A stretch of DNA of 64,000 nucleotides. Source: Holophagales bacterium (lineage in GTDB: Bacteria; Acidobacteriota; Thermoanaerobaculia; UBA5066). The stretch is from positions 1-64,000 of the forward strand of contig JADKBZ010000017.1 of NCBI GenBank assembly GCA_016714815.1, read 5' to 3'. Made by a program: the position numbers and the translations under genes. Positions 16,877 to 25,558 of this stretch are shown in pieces (within the stretch, counting starts at the first letter, position 1; every line of letters begins with the position of its first letter). The notes below the pieces were generated by a model. That model searched no databases and was not told the DNA's origin. It worked only from the letters and a program-made list of their open reading frames with translations.

Positions 16877-17104
16877 TCAGCTCGTGCCCTTCGAGAGAGC
16901 GGCGGTGACCTCTCCCGGCTCCGGGAACCGACCGGTATCACGCTTGGAGTAGACGAGGCGTCCGTCCACCACGACGTCGAAAACTCCCCCAGAGCCCTTC
17001 CTCAGCGTCGAGTCGACCCCGAGCGCCTTCTTCAGCTCGGCCGCCAGACCGGCGGCCCACGGTTCGTAGTTTCAGACCACGCAGTAGGTGATCTCGACGT
17101 TCAT
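16877..17104 (-). CDS. Rdx/SelW-like selenoprotein (in-frame UGA read as Sec)
   Basis: The minus strand reads MNVEITYCVV, then TGA, then NYEPWAAGLAAELKKALGV and onward to a TGA at 16877, 75 residues in all. Reading the internal TGA (17072-17074) as selenocysteine gives C8-V-V-U11, the CxxU redox motif of the SelW/SelT/SelH (Rdx) thioredoxin-like family. The rest fits the family: GVFDVVVDGRLVYSKRDTGRFP resembles the G-x-F-[ED]-V...G..[IL][FYW]S+...G..P core. A GGGAGG ribosome site is 5 bases before the ATG. A SECIS-like hairpin lies at the proper distance after the UGA. It is the last gene of a minus-strand operon with two membrane proteins. The role is probably thiol redox; the partner is unknown. 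Confidence 0.85.
17039..17057 (-). promoter_or_regulatory. Bacterial SECIS element of the SelW-like gene
   Basis: In the mRNA, GGCCGCC-GGUCU-GGCGGCC forms a perfect 7-bp stem whose 5-nt GGUCU loop begins 22 nt after the UGA. Bacterial SelB-binding hairpins sit immediately downstream of the UGA with a G-U in the apical loop, and the E. coli fdhF element also shows GGUCU. The hairpin lies inside the coding sequence, as required in bacteria. Confidence 0.75.
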
Positions 17105-17126
17105 CGTGGCCTCCCGGATCGGAATT

Positions 17127-17984
17127 CTATGGAGGCGTGCCGCCAGAGAGCGGCTGGCGCCGGGCCACGCGGGCCTGAAGCAGCAGGAACGTCACGGTGG
17201 TGACGACGCCCGCGAGCATCGCGAAGAGCTCGACGCCGGGTCCCGTGGCGCCTGGGGGTGCGAAGACGAGGGCGACGACCAGGGGCGCGACGAACTGGTT
17301 CGCGAAGAGGCCTGCGAAGACGAGGCGGTTCGTCCACCCGGCGGCGAGGAAGCGCCACAGGAAGAGCCTGGGGTTGGAGAGGATCGCGCCGGCGGCGTAG
17401 AGCCCCAGGAGCGCCATCTCGAAGAGCGAGATCCCCACTCGAGGGTCCGCGTGGATGCTCAGGTAGGTCGGATTGCCCAGGAGGTAGCCGAGCAGGCTCA
17501 CTCCCCCGGGAACGAGCGCGAGGTGGATCAGCAGGTCGTCCATGAGGAGCGGGGACTGTGGAGTCTCCCGGAGGGCGATCACGAAGTCGTAGAGGCAGAA
17601 GAGCACCAGCCCGAGGGACGTCATGCTCGACGTCAGGACGACGCCCGAGAAGGTCTCCCAGAGCTTTGCCGGCATCGTCGCGAGCATGACGATCGAGGAG
17701 GCGTTGCCGCCGAGAACGAGGCCGGTCATCGCCAGGCTGAGCGCGATGGGCCAGGTCTCGAGGTGGAGGCGCGCCTGCCGGACCAGGACCATGAGGAGCA
17801 GAGAGAAGGCGGTGAACGCGGAGAGGACCGGAGCGTTCGGTGTGTAGAAGAGGGGGCGGCCGAAGACCCACGCCAGCATGGCCACGCTCGCGACGACCGC
17901 GAGCACGCCGTCGATGGCGGTCGTGATTCGCAGCTCCATGGGGCCGAGGGGAACGCGGTCGCTGGGAATGTCGCCTTGAATCAC
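17127..17984 (-). CDS. Polytopic membrane protein of unknown function
   Basis: 285 residues with about eight hydrophobic helices (for example VLAVVASVAMLAWVF, LALVPGGVSLLGYLLG, VELFAMLAGVVTTVTFLLLQ). No catalytic or transporter signature is recognised. The GTG start overlaps the upstream gene's stop as GTGA, so the two are translationally coupled. The selenoprotein gene follows 22 bp downstream. A membrane redox or sensing role beside the selenoprotein is only suggested by position. Confidence 0.75.
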   Translation of the reverse strand: MIQGDIPSDRVPLGPMELRITTAIDGVLAVVASVAMLAWVFGRPLFYTPNAPVLSAFTAFSLLLMVLVRQARLHLETWPIALSLAMTGLVLGGNASSIVMLATMPAKLWETFSGVVLTSSMTSLGLVLFCLYDFVIALRETPQSPLLMDDLLIHLALVPGGVSLLGYLLGNPTYLSIHADPRVGISLFEMALLGLYAAGAILSNPRLFLWRFLAAGWTNRLVFAGLFANQFVAPLVVALVFAPPGATGPGVELFAMLAGVVTTVTFLLLQARVARRQPLSGGTPP

Positions 17985-18445
17985 GGGCGGAGGCCCTCCT
18001 GGAGCTTCGGGGCCGGTCTGCCCTCCGCCGCGAGTGAGATGGCGAACGCGACGAACGCGAGGGCGAGGCAGAGCGTGGGGGCGAGGAAGAAGTGGCGAAG
18101 GCTGATGCCGGACAGGATCCCGTAGGTCCCCGCGAGGGCGACCGCGGTGAATCGGTAGAGCTCCGGGACCGCGCCCCGGCTCCGCGCGATGGCGAGGGCG
18201 AGGATTCCCGTCAGGGCGAGGAAGAGGGTGAAGGTCAGGCTGAAGCCGTCGAACAACTCCATCATGGTGCGCCGCGGGGCGCCGGGAAGGGCGAAGCCGT
18301 AGCTGGTCATCAGCTCCGTCAGCACCGCCTCTGTCTCGTTCTTCGGCGCCTCCGGACCGGCGACGTGTCCGGCCAGGTGGGCGAGCGCCGTCAGGATCGA
18401 CGTCCAGGCGCCGACACGGAATGCGACGAGGGAGAGCTTCGACAT
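17981..18445 (-). CDS. Small four-helix membrane protein (LIC_13387-like)
   Basis: 154 residues with an N-terminal helix containing ALAHLAGHVAG, then three further hydrophobic helices (FTLFLALTGILALAIA, FTAVALAGTYGILSG, LCLALAFVAFAISLA). Size, topology and the GH motif resemble the LIC_13387-type family of uncharacterised membrane proteins, from memory only. It heads the minus-strand operon that leads to the selenoprotein. Confidence 0.65.
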   Translation of the reverse strand: MSKLSLVAFRVGAWTSILTALAHLAGHVAGPEAPKNETEAVLTELMTSYGFALPGAPRRTMMELFDGFSLTFTLFLALTGILALAIARSRGAVPELYRFTAVALAGTYGILSGISLRHFFLAPTLCLALAFVAFAISLAAEGRPAPKLQEGLRP

Positions 18446-18598
18446 GGCGTCTCCGTTCCTTGTACTTTCCAGATTCGACCGGGGACCGGGGTCAGGTGGA
18501 CGGGATGATAGCGGTCCGGCCGGGCCGGGCGCTCGGGACCTATGATTCCCCGTCGATTCCGGGCGGGACCGTTAAGAAATCAGGAGGTCGACCGTTTC

Positions 18599-19177
18599 AT
18601 GGGTGACGACCCGAAGAAGGAGGCTCCCGTGAGCGCGGTTCAGCCGGTCCCCAGATCCAGTCCCCCCGAGCCCCTCGAGGCGCTCTTCCGGGAGCACGGG
18701 GCGTTCGTCTTCCGGACGGCGTACCGGGTGACCGGGCGCGCCGCCGACGCCGAGGATGTGTTGCAGACCGTCTTTCTCCGGCTCGCCGGGCGGCGCGACG
18801 CTGGCAGTCTCGGGAGCGAGCCCCGGGGTTACCTCCACAGGGCGGCCGTGAACGGCGCGCTCGATCTCGTCAGGTCCCGCCTCTCCGCGGCGGGGACTGT
18901 CCCCCTCGAGGAGCGCGGAGGAGACGTCGAGGCCCGAGGCGGCCAGCCCGACGCGGCGGCCGAGGCGCGGGAGCTCCGGGCGCGACTCCGGACGGCGCTC
19001 GCGAAGCTCTCCCCCCGCGTCGCGGAGGTTTTCGTCCTCCGGTCCCTCGAGGGAATTCCGAACCGGCAGATCGCCCTCCTTCTCGGATCGTCCCCCGCGG
19101 TCGTCGCCGTCCAGTATTTCCGTGCCCGAACCCAGCTCCGCAAGGAGCTCCTCACCGAAGGGGGAGGCCCGTCATGA
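18599..19177 (+). CDS. ECF-type RNA polymerase sigma factor
   Basis: 192 residues from the ATG at 18599 with AGGAGG at 18582-18587. Sigma-2: LFREHGAFVFRTAYRVTGRA, DAEDVLQTVFLRL. Sigma-4: LSPRVAEVFVLRSLEGIPNR and a helix-turn-helix ending RARTQLRKEL. The stop overlaps the anti-sigma start by 4 bp (ATGA). The pair forms the first two genes of a six-gene operon with two ABC exporters. An envelope-stress or transport signal is likely. Autoregulation is probable but no promoter motif is proven. Confidence 0.92.
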   Translation: MGDDPKKEAPVSAVQPVPRSSPPEPLEALFREHGAFVFRTAYRVTGRAADAEDVLQTVFLRLAGRRDAGSLGSEPRGYLHRAAVNGALDLVRSRLSAAGTVPLEERGGDVEARGGQPDAAAEARELRARLRTALAKLSPRVAEVFVLRSLEGIPNRQIALLLGSSPAVVAVQYFRARTQLRKELLTEGGGPS

Positions 19178-21747
19178 AGAACGACATCCTCGAAAAGGCC
19201 GTTGCCGCCATCCGGAACCAGGAACCCGACCCGTCCGCGGTCGACGCGGCGGTCCGCCGCGCGGCAGAGGCGATCACGAGCCCGGCGGCGCCGGTCCCCG
19301 TCGACGACGAGCCGCTCGTCCTTCGCGGCTGCACCGACATCCAGTCCCTCATTCCCTCGTTCGTCGCCGGCCGGCTCTCCCCGGCGCGGGCGCTTCTCGT
19401 CGAGGACCACACCCGGTCCTGCGTCCCGTGCCGCCGCGCCCTCAAGGCCGTCCGCTCGGGACAGCCGGTGACCGTGCCGGACGCCGGCACCTCCGCACCC
19501 GCGCGCCGCCGTCCCGTGGCCGCGCTCGCCCTCGCGGCGTCTCTCCTTCTCGGTGCCGCCCTCGGAGCGTTCTGGTTCGTCCGTTCCTCCGCCGCCTCGG
19601 GCCCGGTCGCGCGCGTCGACGTCGTCGACGGGCTCCTCCTCGCCCCTTCGGCCGGGACGCGAATCCCGGCCGGCGCCGAGCTCGCGGGCGGCGAAGCGGT
19701 CCGGACGGGCCGCTCCGGCGGGGCCGTCCTCGTTCTGACCGACGGCTCTCGGGTCGAGCTGGCGGAGAGGTCCCAGGTTTCGATCGCCCGGGGCTCAGGA
19801 GGGACGACGGTCGCCCTCGCGCGCGGGAGGGTCATCGTCCGGGCCGCCAAGCAGCGTGATGGCCACCTATACGTGAAGACGTCCGACTGCCTCGTCTCGG
19901 TGACCGGCACGGTCTTTTCCGTGGCGCAGGGGGCCAGGGGCTCGCGCGTCTCCGTCCTCGAGGGAGAGGTCCACGTCGACGACGGCCGGGCCGAGAAGGT
20001 TCTCCACGGGGGGGACCAGGCGGCGACGAACGGAGCCGTGGCAAAGGCCTCCCTCGAGGAGGAGTTCGGCTGGAGCCGCGACCGGGTGGCTCTCCTCGAG
20101 CTCGCGGGCGAGGTCGCCCGGCTGCAGAAGGAGCTCGCCGCGACGCCGGCCGCTTGGGCGGGCCGGACCTCGACCCGGCTCCTCGACTCGATGCCCGACG
20201 GGACCGTCGTCTTCGCCGCCGTTCCGAACGTCTCGGGAACCGTCGCCGACTTCTACGACGCCCTCGCCCCGCGCCTCGCGTCGAATCCCGTCCTCGCCTC
20301 CTGGTGGGGCGAGGGGCCGGGTGCGCCGGAGCGGCAGGCCGAGGTGAAGCGCCTGCTCGACACCCTGCGGACGTGGGGCTCCTACCTCGGCGACGAGGTC
20401 GCCGTCGGCATCGGAACGAAGGCCTCGGGCGACCCGGGCGCTCCTCTCGTCCTGACGACCGTCGTCAAGCCCGGTTTCCGCGCGTTCCTCGAGTCCGAGC
20501 TGGCCCGGGGCGACGCCACCACGCGCGTGCGGATCGTCGAGAACGCGTCCGAGGCCGTGGGCGGCGGCGACGCCCTCTTCATCTGGATTCACGACGATCT
20601 CGTCGCGGCCGCCGTCGACGGTGCGACGCTCGCCCGCCTCGAGGCTGCGCTCGCGTCGCCGGGAGCGTTCCGGGGCGGGACGTTCCACGCGCGGCTCGCC
20701 GACGCCTACCGCGGCGGAGTCGACCTCGTCGTCGGCGTCGATCTGAAGGCGTTCGTCACCCGGGCCGCTTCCACGGCCGGTGACGATCCGAGGGCCGTCG
20801 ACACGCTCCGGATGACGGGCCTCCTCGACGCCGAGCACCTCATCGTGGAGCGGCACTCCTCCGCCGGCGCCTCGAGCGGGAAGGCGGCCCTCACCTTCAG
20901 CGCCGAGCGTCACGGCCTCGCGGGCTGGCTCGCCGCCCCGGCGCCGATGGGATCGCTCTCCTTCGTCTCCTCCGGCGCCGCCGGGGCGCTCGCCTTCGTG
21001 ATGAAGGAGCCCTCGCTCCTCGTCGACGACCTCTTCGCGACGATCTCGGCCGGCCAGCCCGACTTCCCGGCGAAGCTCTCCCAGTTCGAGGCGGAGCACG
21101 GCTTCCGGGTGAAGGCCGACCTCGCCGAGGCGCTCGGCGGGGACGTGGCCCTCGCGATCGACGGGCCGCTCCTCCCGACGCCCGCCTGGAAGGTCGTCGT
21201 CGAGGTCTACGACGCCCCGCGCCTCCAGGCGACGATCGAACGCCTCGTCTCCCTCGCCGACGCCGCGGCGCGCAAGGAAGGGAAGCCGGGCGTGAGGCTC
21301 GTCTCGGAGGCCTCGGGGAGCCTCACGGTGCACGCGGTCGTTCCGGCCGACGGGCCGGCTCGGCTACAGTACGCGTTCGTGGACGGCTATCTCGTCGCAG
21401 CCCCGCAGAAGGAGCTCGTCCTTCGCGCCGCCCAGTCGCACGCGTCCGGGGACACCCTCCTCACCGCGCCGAAGCTCACCGCCCTCCTCCCGAAGGACGG
21501 ACCGCTCGATTTCTCGATGCTCGCGTTCCAGGACGTCGGCGGCATGCTCGGCTCGCTCGCTACCACCCTCGGCGTCGCGAAGGGGTCGGCCGCCTCCGAG
21601 CTCTCCTCCTCCGGCGCCTCGCTCGCATGGGCCTGGGCCGAGCCGTCGCGCATCGTCTTCGCCTCCGCAGGGGCCGGGATCTCCGACTTTGCGTCCCTCG
21701 CGGCGACCTCCGCCGCGTTCGGATCCGAGCGCCCGCGAGGGAAATGA
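19174..21747 (+). CDS. Zinc-finger anti-sigma/FecR-domain protein with large extracytoplasmic domain
   Basis: 857 residues. A cytoplasmic anti-sigma zinc finger shows H79-x3-C83-x2-C86 (VEDHTRSCVPCRRAL), then one transmembrane helix at about 112-135. A FecR-type beta domain spans about 145-255 (VRTGRSGGAVLVLTDGSRVE, LARGRVIVRAAK, VTGTVFSV). A region of about 550 residues starting DSMPDGTVVFAAVPNVSGTV resembles DUF3352-like proteins. It probably holds the sigma factor at the membrane and senses a periplasmic signal. The combination of ZAS finger, FecR and this long sensor in one chain is unusual. It is coupled by 4-bp overlaps to the sigma gene and the first ABC gene. Confidence 0.85.
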   Translation: MKNDILEKAVAAIRNQEPDPSAVDAAVRRAAEAITSPAAPVPVDDEPLVLRGCTDIQSLIPSFVAGRLSPARALLVEDHTRSCVPCRRALKAVRSGQPVTVPDAGTSAPARRRPVAALALAASLLLGAALGAFWFVRSSAASGPVARVDVVDGLLLAPSAGTRIPAGAELAGGEAVRTGRSGGAVLVLTDGSRVELAERSQVSIARGSGGTTVALARGRVIVRAAKQRDGHLYVKTSDCLVSVTGTVFSVAQGARGSRVSVLEGEVHVDDGRAEKVLHGGDQAATNGAVAKASLEEEFGWSRDRVALLELAGEVARLQKELAATPAAWAGRTSTRLLDSMPDGTVVFAAVPNVSGTVADFYDALAPRLASNPVLASWWGEGPGAPERQAEVKRLLDTLRTWGSYLGDEVAVGIGTKASGDPGAPLVLTTVVKPGFRAFLESELARGDATTRVRIVENASEAVGGGDALFIWIHDDLVAAAVDGATLARLEAALASPGAFRGGTFHARLADAYRGGVDLVVGVDLKAFVTRAASTAGDDPRAVDTLRMTGLLDAEHLIVERHSSAGASSGKAALTFSAERHGLAGWLAAPAPMGSLSFVSSGAAGALAFVMKEPSLLVDDLFATISAGQPDFPAKLSQFEAEHGFRVKADLAEALGGDVALAIDGPLLPTPAWKVVVEVYDAPRLQATIERLVSLADAAARKEGKPGVRLVSEASGSLTVHAVVPADGPARLQYAFVDGYLVAAPQKELVLRAAQSHASGDTLLTAPKLTALLPKDGPLDFSMLAFQDVGGMLGSLATTLGVAKGSAASELSSSGASLAWAWAEPSRIVFASAGAGISDFASLAATSAAFGSERPRGK

Positions 21748-22664
21748 CGGCCTTTCTCGAGCTCGACGGCCTCTCCGTGAGGCTCGGCCGGCGGGAGGTG
21801 CTCCGGGATCTCCGGGGCACTCTCGCCGGCCGTTCCATCGGTCTCCTCGGCCCGAACGGGGCCGGGAAGACGACGCTCCTCCACACGCTCCTCGGGTTCT
21901 TCCCTCCATCTTCCGGAACGGCCCGGCTCGCGGGGCTCGACGTCGTGAAGGAGAGCCGCGAGGTGAAGCGCGCCGTCGGCTACATGCCCGAGAACGACGC
22001 GTTCATCGCCGGGATCTCGGGGGTTCGCTACGTCGCGATGCTCGCCGAGCTCTCGGGCCTCCCGGGGGCCGAAGCCCTCGAGCGGGCTCACGAGGCGCTC
22101 TTTGCGGTCGGCCTCGGGGAGGTGCGCTACCGGACCCTCGAGACGTACTCGCTCGGGATGAAGCAGCTCGCCAAGCTCGCGCAGGCGATCGCGCACGGGC
22201 CCAGGGTCCTCTTCCTCGACGAGCCGACGAACGGCCTCGACCCGCCGGGCCGCCAGAGGATGCTCCGGCTCATCCGCGAGATCCGCGAAGCGGGGGAGAT
22301 CCGGGTCATCCTCTCCTCGCATCTCCTCCGCGACGTGGAGGAGTGCTGCGACCAGGTGCTCATCCTGCGCGAGGGGCGGGTCGCCGCGCTTTGCGACCTG
22401 GAAGAGGAGCGTCGCGCGAACCGGCGGCTCGTCGAGCTCGAGGCGTCGGGAGGCGAGGGCGATTTCGCCGAGGCGCTCGCCGGGATCGGCTGCACGGTGG
22501 CCCCCGGAATCCGGCGGCGCGTGAAGGTCGTGCTCCCCGAGGGAATCGGCCCGCGGGAGCTCTACCGGCTCGCGGGCGAGAAAGGCGTGCAGCTGCGGCA
22601 CCTGGCCTACCAGCGCGACTCGCTCGAGGAGATCTTCCAGCGGGCGATGGAGGTGGAGACGTGA
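21744..22664 (+). CDS. ABC transporter ATP-binding protein (exporter type)
   Basis: 306 residues from the ATG overlapping the upstream stop. Walker A GPNGAGKTT, signature YSLGMKQLAKLAQAI, Walker B VLFLDEPTNGLD and H-loop ILSSHLL are all present, followed by a C-terminal regulatory stretch of ABC-2-type exporters. It pairs with the permease that starts inside its stop codon (GTGA). Confidence 0.93.
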   Translation: MTAFLELDGLSVRLGRREVLRDLRGTLAGRSIGLLGPNGAGKTTLLHTLLGFFPPSSGTARLAGLDVVKESREVKRAVGYMPENDAFIAGISGVRYVAMLAELSGLPGAEALERAHEALFAVGLGEVRYRTLETYSLGMKQLAKLAQAIAHGPRVLFLDEPTNGLDPPGRQRMLRLIREIREAGEIRVILSSHLLRDVEECCDQVLILREGRVAALCDLEEERRANRRLVELEASGGEGDFAEALAGIGCTVAPGIRRRVKVVLPEGIGPRELYRLAGEKGVQLRHLAYQRDSLEEIFQRAMEVET

Positions 22665-23521
22665 CGGTCCGCGCCCGCACCTTCCGTCCCTTCACGGGGA
22701 CGCCGACGTCCCCTCTCGCGAGGCTGCTCGTCCTCCCTCGATACGCCTGGCGGGAAGCCTTCAAGGCGAAGGCCGTCACCGGGGTGTTCACGGCGGCGTT
22801 CTTCGGCCCCGTCGGGGCGCTCGTCATCGTCTGGCTCAAGCACAATCTCCCGGCTCTCGCCAGAACGCCTCTCGCCGCAGGCCTGCCGTTCCCGATCGAC
22901 GCGAGGTTCTTCGGGTTCCTCCTCCTCGGACAGTCCTACTTCGCCTTCGCGCTCACGATCTTCGTCGGCCCCTCCCTCGTCTCGCCCGACCTCGTGAACG
23001 GAGCCTTGCCGCTCTACCTCTCGCGGCCGCTCTCGAAGTGGCAGTACGTCGCCGGCAAGCTCCTCGTCCTGGCGCTCCTCCTCTCGGCGATCACCTGGGC
23101 GCCTCTCCTCCTCGTCTTCCTCCTCGAGGCGTCGCTCTCGGACGCGAGCTGGATTCTCGCCAACGCCCCGATCGCGGGGGCCATCGTCGCGGCGTCGATG
23201 CTCCTCGTCCTCTTTCTCTCCCTCGTCTCGATGGCGATGTCGGCCTGGGTGAGGAACCGCGCGGCGGCCCGCGCCCTCATCTTCGCGGTCGTCGTCGTTC
23301 CGGCGGCGTTCGGGCGGGCGCTCAACTCGATCCTGAACGTGGAGTGGGGCCGCCTCTTCGACCTCGGCGCCTCCTGGGGCCGTGTCCTCGAAGGCCTCTT
23401 CGGAATTCCGCTCCACGGGCGCCTGCCGCTCGACGGGGCCTGGGTCTCGCTCCTCGTCGTCTCGGCGCTCTCGCTCTTCCTGATCCACCGCAAGCTCCGC
23501 GCGTTCGAGGTGGTGCGGTGA
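22661..23521 (+). CDS. ABC-2-type permease
   Basis: 286 residues with six or more hydrophobic helices (for example FFGFLLLGQSYFAFALTIFV, LVLALLLSAITWAPLLLVFL, IVAASMLLVLFLSLVSMAMS). The LSRPLSKWQYVAGK segment is typical of ABC-2 permeases. The GTG start overlaps the ATPase stop by 4 bp. Substrate unknown. Confidence 0.88.
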   Translation: MTVRARTFRPFTGTPTSPLARLLVLPRYAWREAFKAKAVTGVFTAAFFGPVGALVIVWLKHNLPALARTPLAAGLPFPIDARFFGFLLLGQSYFAFALTIFVGPSLVSPDLVNGALPLYLSRPLSKWQYVAGKLLVLALLLSAITWAPLLLVFLLEASLSDASWILANAPIAGAIVAASMLLVLFLSLVSMAMSAWVRNRAAARALIFAVVVVPAAFGRALNSILNVEWGRLFDLGASWGRVLEGLFGIPLHGRLPLDGAWVSLLVVSALSLFLIHRKLRAFEVVR

Positions 23522-24471
23522 GCGCGGCGCCGGCCTCGGACCTCGTCGTCTTCGACGAGATCTCGAAGTTCTACGGCGAGGTCCTCGGCGTCGACCGCGT
23601 GACCCTCTCGATCCCGCCGGGGATCACCGGCCTCGTCGGCCCGAACGGCTCGGGGAAGACGACGCTCATGAACCTCGCCACGGGGCTGATCCGGCCGACG
23701 CGCGGCAGCGTGACCGTGCTCGGCATCCCTCCGTCCGATCCCGAGCGGCTCTTCGCCGCGGTGGGCTACTGCACGGCCTTCGAGTCGTTCCCGCCCGGCG
23801 CCACGGGGCGCTCCTTCCTCGAGGGCGTCCTCTCCCTGCGGGGAGAAGGGCCTGGCGTGGCCCGGTCCCGGGCGGCAAAGGCGCTCGAGCGAGTCGGGCT
23901 CGTCGACGCGGCGGGCCGGAAGGTCGCCGCCTACAGCAAGGGGATGCGCCAGAGGCTCCGGCTCGCCGCCGCGATCGCCCACGACCCTCGCGTGCTTCTT
24001 CTCGACGAGCCTCTCAACGGTCTCGACCCGATGGCCCGCGCGGAGGTTCTCGAGCTCTTCCGGACTCTCGCAGCGGAGGGGAAGCACGTCGTCGTCTCGA
24101 CCCACATCCTCCACGAGGTCGACCTCCTCGCGGACCGCGTCGTCCTGGTGAAGTCGGGGTACGTCGTGGCGGAAGGGGAGGCCCACGGCCTCCGGGAGGA
24201 GGTCGCCGAGCGGCCGATGCAGGTCCTCGTCCGGTGCGACCGGCCCGGCTTCCTGGCGGCGCGGCTTTTCGGGGACGGGCTCGTTTCCGAGGTCGAGCTC
24301 CACGAGGACGGTGGCGGCCTTCTCGCCCGGACGAAGACGCCCGACCGCTTTTTCCTCGCGCTGAACGAGGCCGTGACCGAGGGCGGCCTGGAGGTCGATA
24401 CGATCACACCGGCCGACGACGACGTGAAGGCCGTCTATCGCTACCTCATCGAAGGCGGGGACGCGTCGTGA
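23518..24471 (+). CDS. Second ABC transporter ATP-binding protein
   Basis: 317 residues from a GTG that overlaps the previous stop. Walker A GPNGSGKTTLM, signature YSKGMRQRLRLAAAI, Walker B VLLLDEPLNGLD, H-loop VSTHILHEVD. A C-terminal domain of about 100 residues follows. It differs enough from the first ATPase to be a separate exporter subunit, or the partner of a heterodimer. Confidence 0.92.
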   Translation: MSAAPASDLVVFDEISKFYGEVLGVDRVTLSIPPGITGLVGPNGSGKTTLMNLATGLIRPTRGSVTVLGIPPSDPERLFAAVGYCTAFESFPPGATGRSFLEGVLSLRGEGPGVARSRAAKALERVGLVDAAGRKVAAYSKGMRQRLRLAAAIAHDPRVLLLDEPLNGLDPMARAEVLELFRTLAAEGKHVVVSTHILHEVDLLADRVVLVKSGYVVAEGEAHGLREEVAERPMQVLVRCDRPGFLAARLFGDGLVSEVELHEDGGGLLARTKTPDRFFLALNEAVTEGGLEVDTITPADDDVKAVYRYLIEGGDAS

Positions 24472-25274
24472 CGCGCGAGGTGCGCCTGCGGCAGCTGGGG
24501 GCCGTCTTCCAGCTCGAGCTGAAGCGGACGTTCCGCGGCCGCGACGGCGCGGGGCTCGTCCTGACCGCCGCGGTCCCCTTCCTCCTGACGGCGATCGTCG
24601 TCTCCGTCCGGGGAGAGACGGTCGCTGCGGGCCGGATCGAGAAGGAGTTCGCTGCCCTCTTCCAGAACCTGATTCTCCAGGTGACGCTTTTCTTCGGCTG
24701 CCTTTTCGCCTTCGGCAATCTCGTCCGTGGCGAGCAGATGGCCAAGACCCTTCACCACCTCCTCCTGGCCCCGGTGCGGCGCGAGGTGATCGTCCTCGGC
24801 AAGTACCTGGCGGCGCTCGCGGCGACGTCCGGCCTTTTCGGGGGCTTCGCGGCCCTCTCGTACCTCGTCCTGCTCTTCGGGCAGGGACGGAGCGCGGCGT
24901 TCTCCCAGCTGGCCTCGGGCGGCGCGGCACGGCTCCTGGCGTACGTCCTCGTCACGACGCTCGCCTGCGCGGGCTACGGCGCCCTCTTCCTCGTTCTCGG
25001 GCTCTGGGCGAAGAGCCCCATCCTCCCGGCTCTCGCCTTCTGGGGGTGGGAGCACCTCAACTTCCTCCTCCCGGAAGTGCTCAAGCGGCTCGGCCTCATT
25101 CACTACCTCCTCTCGCTCGCGCCGGTCACGGTTCCCGAGGGGTTCCTGGCCGTGATCGGCGAGCCGGTCCCCGCCTGGGCCGCGATTCCGGCGCCGCTCC
25201 TCCTCGCGGGCGCCTTCCTGGCCTTCGCGGCGTGGAAGGCGCGCCGGATGGAGGTCGACTACGGGGTGGAGTGA
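24468..25274 (+). CDS. Second ABC-2-type permease
   Basis: 268 residues, six hydrophobic helices (for example AVPFLLTAIVVSV, LFFGCLFAFGNLV, LLAYVLVTTLACAGYGALFL). The GEQMAKTLHHLLLAPVRREV segment is characteristic of CcmB/ABC-2-like permeases. The GTG start overlaps the second ATPase stop. This is the last gene of the sigma/anti-sigma/ABC operon. Confidence 0.88.
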   Translation: MTREVRLRQLGAVFQLELKRTFRGRDGAGLVLTAAVPFLLTAIVVSVRGETVAAGRIEKEFAALFQNLILQVTLFFGCLFAFGNLVRGEQMAKTLHHLLLAPVRREVIVLGKYLAALAATSGLFGGFAALSYLVLLFGQGRSAAFSQLASGGAARLLAYVLVTTLACAGYGALFLVLGLWAKSPILPALAFWGWEHLNFLLPEVLKRLGLIHYLLSLAPVTVPEGFLAVIGEPVPAWAAIPAPLLLAGAFLAFAAWKARRMEVDYGVE

Positions 25275-25295
25275 CGGGCGGGCGGATGCGCTTGT

Positions 25296-25311
25296 AAGAG
25301 TAGGAAGAGTA
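25296..25311. repeat. Two direct AAGAGTA repeats before the toxin-antitoxin pair
   Basis: AAGAGTA occurs at 25296-25302 and 25105+200 (25305-25311), a 9-bp period, 20 bp upstream of the antitoxin start. Direct or inverted repeats of this kind are typical binding sites for AbrB-fold antitoxins that repress their own operon. Binding is inference. Confidence 0.4.
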
Positions 25312-25331
25312 AGATTCCAACCGAGGTCGTC

Positions 25332-25556
25332 ATGCGCATCACGTCCAAGGGCCAGGTCACCATTCCCGTCGAGATCCGTGACCGCCTCGGGCTCCTGCCC
25401 GACACGGAAGTCACGTTCGACGTCGTCGGCACTTCCGTGCGGGTTCGAAAGGCGGCCGGACAGAGTGGACGGGGTGCAGCAGTCGTCGCTCGTCTGCGAG
25501 GCCGCAGCCGTTCCCGCCTGACGACGGACGAGATCCTCGCCCTGACCCGGGGCTGA
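25332..25556 (+). CDS. AbrB/VapB-type antitoxin
   Basis: 74 residues. The N-terminal MRITSKGQVTIPVEIRDRLG is a swapped-hairpin AbrB/MazE DNA-binding domain. The C-terminal segment (RLTTDEILALTRG) is the likely toxin-binding tail. It ends 2 bp before the PIN toxin start. It should bind the upstream repeats and neutralise the toxin. Confidence 0.9.
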   Translation: MRITSKGQVTIPVEIRDRLGLLPDTEVTFDVVGTSVRVRKAAGQSGRGAAVVARLRGRSRSRLTTDEILALTRG

Positions 25557-25558
25557 CG

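Noticed and set aside
17072..17074. The UGA in the SelW-like gene as an ordinary nonsense mutation
   Set aside because: The protein continues in frame with conserved sequence, and the UGA sits exactly at the CxxU position, followed by a SECIS-like hairpin.
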